This document shows, in pieces, positions 3,237 to 8,670 of a stretch of DNA of 8,670 nucleotides. The stretch covers positions 1 to 8,670 of the forward strand of contig JACRGW010000088.1 in NCBI GenBank assembly GCA_016212195.1, in the 5' to 3' direction. How positions within the stretch are numbered: position 1 is the first letter of the stretch; each line of letters opens with the position of its first letter. Position numbers and translations under genes: made by a program. Source of the stretch: Nitrospirota bacterium. GTDB taxonomy: Bacteria > Nitrospirota > Thermodesulfovibrionia > JACRGW01. Below the pieces are notes generated by a model, which had not been told where the DNA came from, searched no databases, and saw only the letters and a program-made list of their open reading frames with translations.

Positions 3237-5825
3237 TTGGATAACTTTCTGCCTCTTGTTCAGAGGCCATCGAGATATATAGGTAACGAGATAAATTCTG
3301 TCCACAAGGACCCTGACAAGATGAGGGTATCAGTAGCCCTTGCCTTTCCGGATACATATGAGATAGGTATGTCACACCTGGGGTTAAAGATCCTCTATAA
3401 GATCCTTAATGACATGCCTGATGTATCTGCTGAGAGGGTCTATGCCCCATGGATAGACTATGAAAAGATATTAAGGGCAAAGGGACTTCCATTAAGGAGC
3501 TTGGAATCCTCAAAACCATTAAATAACTTCGATATAATCGGATTCACCCTCCAGTATGAACTGAGTTATACAAATATCCTGAATATCCTTGACCTCTCCA
3601 ATATCCCCTTACGCTCAGAGGACAGAAATGGAGAATATCCTTTAATCATAGCAGGAGGTCCCTGTGCCTTTAATCCAGAGCCTCTTGCAGACTTTATTGA
3701 CGCCTTCCTAATAGGAGATGGAGAAGAGGCGATAGTAGAGATTATCAATATATACAAAGAATGGAAGTCAGGTCGAGGCACAAAAGACGAACTCCTTAAA
3801 AGACTTTCAGGGATCGAAGGACTTTATGTCCCATCCCTTTATGAAATAAATTATCTGCCTGATGGAAGAATCAAAGATATAAAGGGTGCTAAAGTAAAAA
3901 AGAGGTTTCTGACATATCTCGGATATGCCCCTTTCCCAGATAGACCTGTCTTACCATATCTGAAAACAGTCCATGACAGGGTAACAATCGAGATAGCAAG
4001 AGGCTGTACAAGGGGATGCAGATTCTGCCAGGCAGGTATTATATATAGACCATGGAGGGAGAGGAGCCCTGAAGAGGTTATTCCCCTGACTGAGGAATCA
4101 TTAAGAAATACAGGTTATGAAGAGATATCTCTCGCTTCTTTAAATTCAGGAGATTATAGTGGACTACTCCCCCTTATAAAGAACCTTAATACAAGACTTG
4201 AATCTAAAAGGGTATCTATCTCTCTCCCTTCCCTTAGGATAGGAACACTGACAGACGAGATACTCCGTGAGATAAAGAAGATCCGTAAAACAGGCGTCAC
4301 CATCGCACCTGAAGCAGGTACGGAAAGACTGAGGAGGGTTATCAATAAAGAATTAGCTGAAGGAGAGTTCGAAAAGACCGTAAGATGGATCTTTGATGAA
4401 GGATGGGATACCCTGAAACTGTACTTTATGATAGGTCTTCCAACAGAGAAGGAAGAGGACCTGAAAGGGATAATAGATACGGTTAGAAATGTCTTCAGGC
4501 TAAGAAAGGAGAGAAACCACAGAATCCCGAATATAAACCTGGGCATCTCTACCTTTGTTCCAAAGGCACATACACCCTTCCAGTGGAAGGGACAGATCCC
4601 GCTTCAGGAAATAAGGGACAGGATGGATTATCTGAAGGGTCATCTAAAAAGAGGGAAGTTTCGTCTCAAGGGTCAGGGTCCTGAGATGAGCCTCCTTGAG
4701 GCGGTCTTTGCAAGGGGTGATAGAAAACTGGGTAATCTTATTGAAAAAGCCTTCAGGCTCGGTTGCCGTTTTGATGGATGGACAGAATGTTTTGATTATA
4801 ACAGGTGGAATAATGCCTTTGAAGAATCCGGAATAGACCCTCGCTTTTATGCAAACAGGGATATCGAACTTCAAGATACCCTGCCATGGGATTTCATAGA
4901 GACAGGGGTTAAAAAGGAATTTTTAGAGAGAGAATATAAGAAGGCATTCCTTGAGAAGGGATCAAAGGACTGCCGTTATGGGCCTTGCCTTAGCTGCGGT
5001 CTTCCATGCGAAATGGAAAAGAGAGTTCGGTCTACGACCCATGGGAGTTCGGCCTGCCCCGACAAGCGTAGCGAGATCGGGGAGTTTAGAGTTAAGGGTC
5101 CGGAGTCAACTACTGCTGCTCATTCTTCACGCTTAACGCTTAACGCCTCACGCTTCACGATCCCCATCAGAGTCAGATGCAGGTTTTCGAAAACAGGTCC
5201 TATGAGATTCCTGTCACACCTTGAACTAATGACCGCTATTCAGAGGGCAGTAACGAGGGCAGAGATCCCGGTTGCCTTTTCTTTGGGTTTCAATCCCCAT
5301 CCAAAGATTTCCTTTGGACCTGCCCTTCCTGTAGGTATTGAGGGACTTAGAGAATATTTTGATATAGATCTGACTCTGCCTGTAAATATCGAAAAGGTCA
5401 TTGATACACTTAACAGGACTCTGCCGAAAGGTCTTCATATCCATAATGCAAGGGCTATCTACCAGAGGTCAAAGTCCCTATCAAGCATTGTGAAGCGGTA
5501 TATCTACTCATTAGAGGTATCCAGGAGTGAGATAGAACTCCTGAAGAAGAACTTAATAAAAGAGCGAATACCTTTCGAGAGAAAGACTGGGAAAGGATTA
5601 AAGCAGGTAGACCTGAGACCGATGATATTAGACCTGAATTTTTCAGATGGAAAAGAGGCAATCATCACCCTCCAGGACACCGAAGAATACTCAGTAAAAC
5701 CCCTCGAGGTCTTAGAGGTTTTACTCAACAGAGATCCCCTTATTTCAAAGATCAGAAGGGTCGCTCTATTAGGGATGAGTAATGGTGGATGGGTTGAACC
5801 GCTTAATGTGGTGAAAGATGAATAG
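3237..5825 (+). CDS. Fused radical SAM (TIGR03960-type) and DUF2344 (TIGR03936-type) protein
   Basis: This protein of about 862 residues joins two parts often encoded by adjacent genes. Residues 1-230 form a B12-binding-like Rossmann region (LAFPDTYEIGMSHLGLKILY, AGGPCAFNPEPL). The radical SAM core follows, with GCTRGCRFC (Cys257, Cys261, Cys264) for the [4Fe-4S]/SAM cluster, GVTIAPEAGTERLRR and LYFMIGLPTE. It ends in a Cys-rich DCRYGPCLSCGLPC that may hold a further metal site. From about residue 642 the DUF2344 domain begins (VRCRFSKTGPMRFLSHLELM, FSLGFNPHPKISFGPALPVG). The roughly 50-residue linker is encoded by repeat-like DNA (5023-5159). The start was taken at TTG 3237 for its ribosome binding site; ATG 3210 is the alternative, and 2934 is unlikely. 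The reaction is not known to me. The family commonly lies beside rne/rng, as here, which hints at RNA metabolism. Confidence 0.85.
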   Translation: MDNFLPLVQRPSRYIGNEINSVHKDPDKMRVSVALAFPDTYEIGMSHLGLKILYKILNDMPDVSAERVYAPWIDYEKILRAKGLPLRSLESSKPLNNFDIIGFTLQYELSYTNILNILDLSNIPLRSEDRNGEYPLIIAGGPCAFNPEPLADFIDAFLIGDGEEAIVEIINIYKEWKSGRGTKDELLKRLSGIEGLYVPSLYEINYLPDGRIKDIKGAKVKKRFLTYLGYAPFPDRPVLPYLKTVHDRVTIEIARGCTRGCRFCQAGIIYRPWRERSPEEVIPLTEESLRNTGYEEISLASLNSGDYSGLLPLIKNLNTRLESKRVSISLPSLRIGTLTDEILREIKKIRKTGVTIAPEAGTERLRRVINKELAEGEFEKTVRWIFDEGWDTLKLYFMIGLPTEKEEDLKGIIDTVRNVFRLRKERNHRIPNINLGISTFVPKAHTPFQWKGQIPLQEIRDRMDYLKGHLKRGKFRLKGQGPEMSLLEAVFARGDRKLGNLIEKAFRLGCRFDGWTECFDYNRWNNAFEESGIDPRFYANRDIELQDTLPWDFIETGVKKEFLEREYKKAFLEKGSKDCRYGPCLSCGLPCEMEKRVRSTTHGSSACPDKRSEIGEFRVKGPESTTAAHSSRLTLNASRFTIPIRVRCRFSKTGPMRFLSHLELMTAIQRAVTRAEIPVAFSLGFNPHPKISFGPALPVGIEGLREYFDIDLTLPVNIEKVIDTLNRTLPKGLHIHNARAIYQRSKSLSSIVKRYIYSLEVSRSEIELLKKNLIKERIPFERKTGKGLKQVDLRPMILDLNFSDGKEAIITLQDTEEYSVKPLEVLEVLLNRDPLISKIRRVALLGMSNGGWVEPLNVVKDE
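5023..5052. repeat. Short direct repeats at start of linker insertion
   Basis: GAGTTCGG occurs at 5023-5030 and again at 5045-5052, 22 nt apart. It opens the stretch of the fusion gene that encodes the poorly conserved linker. Confidence 0.4.
5057..5082. repeat. Palindromic element inside coding sequence
   Basis: CCCCGA (5057-5062) and TCGGGG (5077-5082) pair around a 14-nt loop, all within the inter-domain linker of the radical SAM fusion gene. The high GC contrasts with the surrounding sequence. It resembles intergenic palindromic elements more than coding DNA, and it is read in frame without a stop. Confidence 0.5.
5125..5159. repeat. Heptanucleotide tandem repeat in coding sequence
   Basis: There are five consecutive 7-nt units: CTTCACG, CTTAACG, CTTAACG, CCTCACG and CTTCACG. 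They are read in the linker of the fusion gene as SRLTLNASRFT. The total of 35 nt is not a multiple of three, so gain or loss of one unit would shift the frame into the DUF2344 domain. Confidence 0.75.
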
Positions 5826-5830
5826 ATTTC

Positions 5831-5861
5831 AGTAAGGGCAAGGCGTTGCCTTGCCCTTACT
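5831..5861. promoter_or_regulatory. Perfect 14-bp hairpin in rng leader
   Basis: AGTAAGGGCAAGGC (5831-5844) and GCCTTGCCCTTACT (5848-5861) are exact reverse complements around a GTT loop. The hairpin lies in the 47-nt gap between the radical SAM stop and the rng ATG, ending 11 nt before that ATG. No long U-run follows, so it is not a classic terminator. It may act as an mRNA processing or stability element, or as a translation control site. It also looks like the GTA(A/G)GGGC...GCCC(T/C)TAC palindromes scattered in many bacterial genomes. Confidence 0.8.
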
Positions 5862-5872
5862 TTCTGGGTTCA

Positions 5873-7372
5873 ATGAATAACGAGATCATCATAAATGTTT
5901 CAAGGGAAGAGATAAGGGTTGCCCTTCTCGAGAACGGGCAAGTTGCAGAACTCTATATAGACAGAAAGAAGGAAGAAGGTATCGTCGGTAACATCTATAA
6001 AGGAAGGGTCGCAACGGTACTTCCAGGGATGCAGGCATCCTTCATAGATATCGGTCTTGAAAAGGCGGCCTTTCTATATGCAACGGATGTCTCTAACACA
6101 ATGGAGGAATATGTCCGTTTTATGGATGAAGATATAGAATTTACCGAGGGAAAAAGAAAAAGGACTGCTACACCTATCGAGGACCTCCTCCAGGAAGGTC
6201 AGGAAATCTTTGTTCAAGTTTCAAAAGAACCAATAGGGATGAAGGGTGCAAGGGTTACATCCTATATAACACTTCCTGGAAGATATTTAGTCTTTATGCC
6301 CGGCGTAGATCATATAGGCGTATCGAGGAGAATAAAGGATGAAGATGAAAGGAAAAGGCTCAGAGAAATCATCAGTAAACTGAAGAGACCAGGGTCAGGT
6401 TATATTGTCAGAACGGTAAGTGAAGGGAAGCCAGAAGAGGAATTTTCAAGCGATATGAAATTTCTCGAGCTTCTCTGGCAAAATATTGGAAAAAAGAAGG
6501 AAAGGCAATCCGCACCCTGTCTTATACATAGCGACCTCGACATTATCTTCAGGGTTGTCCGTGACCTCTTCACTCCTGAGATAAAGAGACTGGTAATTGA
6601 TTCTCAGGAAGAATACCTGAAGGTCAAGGATTTTGTAGAGACATACCTCCCATCCCTGAGCGACAGGATAGAGCTCTATGATAAAGAAGAGCCAATCTTC
6701 GACCTCTACGGTATAGAGATAGAAATCGAGAAAGCACTTAAAAGGAAGATCTGGCTTAAATCAGGCGGTTATATTGTTATCGATGAGGTAGAGGCACTGA
6801 CCGCTATAGATGTAAATACAGGGAGATATGTCGGAAAGAAGAGCCTCGAGGAGACGATTCTTAAAACAAATCTCGAGGCTGCTAAAGAGATCGCCTATCA
6901 ACTCAGGTTAAGGAATATCGGAGGGATAATAATAGTAGATTTTATTGATATGGAAAAGGAAGAAAACAGAAAAAGGGTTTATACCACCTTTCAGGAAGCC
7001 CTTGCAGGGGACAAGGCAAGAATTAATATATTCCAGATATCGCCACTCGGTTTAATAGAGATGACAAGAAAACGGGTCAGGAGAAGCCTGAGCAGGTGTC
7101 TCTGTTATCCCTGTCCTTACTGTGAAGGGGATAGCTATATAAAATCCCCTCTTACCATCTGTTATGAAATCTTCAATGAGATTCGAAGAAATTACAATAC
7201 GAGCCTTGAGAAGAAAGTGATTGTTGAGGTGCATCCTGCTGTAGCTGATCTCCTTTACGATGAAGAAAGACAGGAGATGGCGACCCTCGAGAAGAAAATC
7301 CAGAAAAAGATTATCATCAGGGCTGATCCAAATCTCCATCAGGAACAGTATGAGATAAGATTTAGTTCTTGA
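5873..7372 (+). CDS. rng: Ribonuclease E/G family endoribonuclease
   Basis: This 499-residue protein is the size of RNase G and lacks the long C-terminal scaffold of RNase E. It cleaves single-stranded RNA at AU-rich sites in rRNA maturation and mRNA decay, in the cytoplasm. The N-terminus MNNEIIINVSREEIRVALLE is typical, and an S1 RNA-binding domain follows (GNIYKGRVATVLPGMQASFI). The catalytic Mg2+ site is intact: Asp313 in AIDVNTG and Asp356 in IVDFIDM, 43 residues apart as in E. coli RNase E Asp303/Asp346. The zinc-link CPYC (Cys414, Cys417) after MTRKRVRRSL is present, so dimer/tetramer formation is expected. The ATG at 5873 was chosen over an upstream TTG (5846) because it gives the family N-terminus. 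It has no clear ribosome binding site and sits just after a strong hairpin. tpiA follows after 34 nt. Confidence 0.95.
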   Translation: MNNEIIINVSREEIRVALLENGQVAELYIDRKKEEGIVGNIYKGRVATVLPGMQASFIDIGLEKAAFLYATDVSNTMEEYVRFMDEDIEFTEGKRKRTATPIEDLLQEGQEIFVQVSKEPIGMKGARVTSYITLPGRYLVFMPGVDHIGVSRRIKDEDERKRLREIISKLKRPGSGYIVRTVSEGKPEEEFSSDMKFLELLWQNIGKKKERQSAPCLIHSDLDIIFRVVRDLFTPEIKRLVIDSQEEYLKVKDFVETYLPSLSDRIELYDKEEPIFDLYGIEIEIEKALKRKIWLKSGGYIVIDEVEALTAIDVNTGRYVGKKSLEETILKTNLEAAKEIAYQLRLRNIGGIIIVDFIDMEKEENRKRVYTTFQEALAGDKARINIFQISPLGLIEMTRKRVRRSLSRCLCYPCPYCEGDSYIKSPLTICYEIFNEIRRNYNTSLEKKVIVEVHPAVADLLYDEERQEMATLEKKIQKKIIIRADPNLHQEQYEIRFSS

Positions 7373-7406
7373 CAGAAATAACTGAAAAAATTTAGACTAA
7401 TCAGAA

Positions 7407-8168
7407 ATGAGGACCCCTCTCATAGCAGGCAACTGGAAGATGAATATGACGATTGCCGATGCGAGGAAGACAGTCAATTCATTGCTTCCTTTGGTTGCCG
7501 GTAATGAGGTAGAAGTAGTCCTTGTCCCACCCTTTACTGCTCTTTATGCAGTCCATGATATTATCCGTGGAACAAAGGTGAAGCTCGGGGCACAGGATGT
7601 CTTCTGGGAGGAGAGCGGGGCTTATACAGGTGAGATATCCCCTCCTATGCTTGTTGATGCTGGCTGTAGTTATGTCATAGTGGGTCATTCAGAAAGGAGA
7701 GGGTATTTCGGAGAGACGAATATCTCAGTAAACAGAAAGATCGTTGCCTCCTTAAAAAATAATTTATGTCCGATCCTCTGTATCGGAGAGACCCTTCAGG
7801 AGAGAGAAGAGGGAAAGACATTTAATATCCTCGAGAATGAGCTTGTCGAAGGTTTAAGGGATTTAAAAACTGAGCAGCTCAGGGAAATCGTTATAGCATA
7901 CGAACCCATATGGGCTATAGGTACCGGAAAGACAGCAACTCCTGAACAGGCTAATGAATCCCATCTCTTTATAAGGGGGTGGACGAAAAATAGTTTTGAC
8001 AGGGAAACCTCCGAATTAATCAGGATTATATATGGAGGGAGTATTACCTCTGAGAATATAGATAGGTTTATGGCACAATCAGAAATAGATGGTGCCCTCG
8101 TTGGCGGGGCTAGCCTGAAGGCAGATAGCTTTGCAAAGATTGTTAATTACCGTATGAGAAAGGAGTGA
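7407..8168 (+). CDS. tpiA: Triosephosphate isomerase
   Basis: This enzyme interconverts dihydroxyacetone phosphate and glyceraldehyde 3-phosphate in glycolysis and gluconeogenesis, in the cytoplasm. The 253-residue length is standard for the TIM-barrel family. All catalytic residues are visible: Lys11 in GNWKMN, His94 in IVGHSERR and Glu166 in AYEPIWAIGTGKTA, which also carries the mobile loop 6. The phosphate-binding YGGSITSEN and LVGGASL segments follow near the C-terminus. The ATG at 7407 gives MRTPLIAGNWKMN, the usual start distance from the catalytic Lys, although no strong ribosome binding site precedes it. It is 34 nt after rng and 4 nt before secG, so it probably shares their transcript. 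Confidence 0.97.
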   Translation: MRTPLIAGNWKMNMTIADARKTVNSLLPLVAGNEVEVVLVPPFTALYAVHDIIRGTKVKLGAQDVFWEESGAYTGEISPPMLVDAGCSYVIVGHSERRGYFGETNISVNRKIVASLKNNLCPILCIGETLQEREEGKTFNILENELVEGLRDLKTEQLREIVIAYEPIWAIGTGKTATPEQANESHLFIRGWTKNSFDRETSELIRIIYGGSITSENIDRFMAQSEIDGALVGGASLKADSFAKIVNYRMRKE

Positions 8169-8172
8169 ATCA

Positions 8173-8505
8173 ATGACCACTTTTTTAACTATCCTACATA
8201 TCTTCGTAAGTATTATCCTGATAGGTGTTGTTCTGCTCCAGTCAGGGAAAGGCGCATCTATCGGTGCAGCCTTTGGAGGTGGTTCAAGTCAGACCCTCTT
8301 CGGAAGCCGTGGGGCTGCAAGCTTCCTGAGCAAGATTACGACCGTAGCCGCCATAATATTTATGCTAACATCCCTCAGCCTTGCTGTAATGTCGGCAAAA
8401 AAGAGTGGGTCCATAGTCCTCGAGGACAAAAAGCCCACACAGGAAATGCCTGTGGAGAAGGTTCCATCTGCAACTGGTCCTATACAGGTACCGGCAGATA
8501 AGTAA
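8173..8505 (+). CDS. secG: Protein translocase subunit SecG
   Basis: SecG is the small inner-membrane subunit of the SecYEG channel that supports SecA-driven protein export. The 110 residues show the family layout. The first membrane segment is at about residues 4-22 (ILHIFVSIILIGVVLLQ). The conserved polar loop follows (SGKGASIGAAFGGGSSQTLF, GSRGAASFLSK), then the second membrane segment at about 52-74 (TTVAAIIFMLTSLSLAVMSA). The charged Pro-rich tail is variable in the family. The ribosome binding site AGGAG (8161-8165) lies inside the 3' end of tpiA, whose stop is 4 nt upstream. The tpiA-secG order is common in bacteria. Confidence 0.96.
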   Translation: MTTFLTILHIFVSIILIGVVLLQSGKGASIGAAFGGGSSQTLFGSRGAASFLSKITTVAAIIFMLTSLSLAVMSAKKSGSIVLEDKKPTQEMPVEKVPSATGPIQVPADK

Positions 8506-8513
8506 TTCATTTT

Positions 8514-8560
8514 AAAATTAGCATTGCAAATTTAAATTTAAAATGTTGATTGCTAATTTT
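8514..8560. other. AT-rich inverted repeat after secG
   Basis: AAAATTAGCA (8514-8523) and TGCTAATTTT (8551-8560) are perfect 10-bp arms around a 27-nt spacer. A second overlapping pairing is possible between ATTGCAAA (8523-8530) and TTTTGCAAT (8557-8565). It begins 9 nt after the secG stop, where an operon end would fall, but it is AT-rich and lacks a following U-run. It could be a weak bidirectional terminator or the arms of a small element. Confidence 0.4.
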
Positions 8561-8670
8561 GCAATCTGATATGGCCGGGCCTATTCTTAAAGGCAAAGCA
8601 TCCTGGCTATTGTGCTGGATATAGCTGATGGTTTTTTCTTCCTCAACCCAATAAAACTTAAGGGCTTTGA

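Noticed and set aside
3566..5728. Several leftward open frames inside the radical SAM gene
   Set aside because: They are shadows of a clear coding sequence with intact catalytic motifs.
5846..5872. TTG start for rng adding nine residues
   Set aside because: The TTG lies within the hairpin, and the added residues are not part of the RNase E/G N-terminus; ATG 5873 fits the family.
8571..8670. tRNA gene after tpiA-secG
   Set aside because: A tRNA often follows secG, but I could not assemble a cloverleaf or a GGTTCRA T-arm here.

Overview
The window reads as a bacterial chromosome segment of moderate GC, with heavy use of AGA/AGG arginine and ATA isoleucine codons. That codon style, the anaerobe-type FAD oxidoreductase, the fused radical SAM/DUF2344 protein beside RNase E/G, and the palindromic and heptamer repeats would fit an anaerobic bacterium such as a Nitrospirota or deltaproteobacterium-like lineage. 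The taxonomic guess is inference only.

Layout. (1) Positions 2-1210 (+): the 3' part of an NAD(P)H/FAD-dependent oxidoreductase, cut by the window edge. (2) 1178-2890: a leftward accessory island. It holds a probably truncated small membrane protein whose 3' end runs into a solitary CRISPR-type repeat (1214-1250), a DUF433/DUF5615 toxin-antitoxin pair, and a hicB-hicA pair whose hicA is frameshifted at the predicted catalytic histidine. A possible 38-residue membrane peptide lies upstream of hicB. Each toxin gene is followed by a hairpin and a copy of the same 46-bp repeat (1451-1496 and 2230-2275, 42/46 identical), so the two modules look like repeat-delimited cassettes. (3) 2891-3236: a control region with a near-consensus leftward sigma70-type promoter, a weaker rightward one, and a 17-bp hairpin. 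(4) 3237-8505 (+): a housekeeping cluster of a radical SAM/DUF2344 fusion protein, ribonuclease E/G (rng), triosephosphate isomerase (tpiA) and SecG (secG). (5) 8506-8670: AT-rich sequence with an inverted repeat and no firm gene.

How it works together. The rightward cluster is probably one transcription unit: the gaps are 47, 34 and 4 nt and all genes share a strand. The 47-nt gap in front of rng is mostly a perfect 14-bp hairpin, which may set a processing or control point. tpiA-secG is a common bacterial pairing, and the radical SAM/DUF2344 proteins are known neighbours of rne/rng. Their reaction is not known to me, but the pairing suggests an RNA-related role.

The accessory island is the part most worth a second look: two TA modules with a shared repeat architecture, one dead toxin and one orphan CRISPR-type repeat. 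I do not see a complete new defence system. The best candidates for something undescribed are the repeat-delimited TA cassettes and the structured elements embedded in the radical SAM-rng operon.
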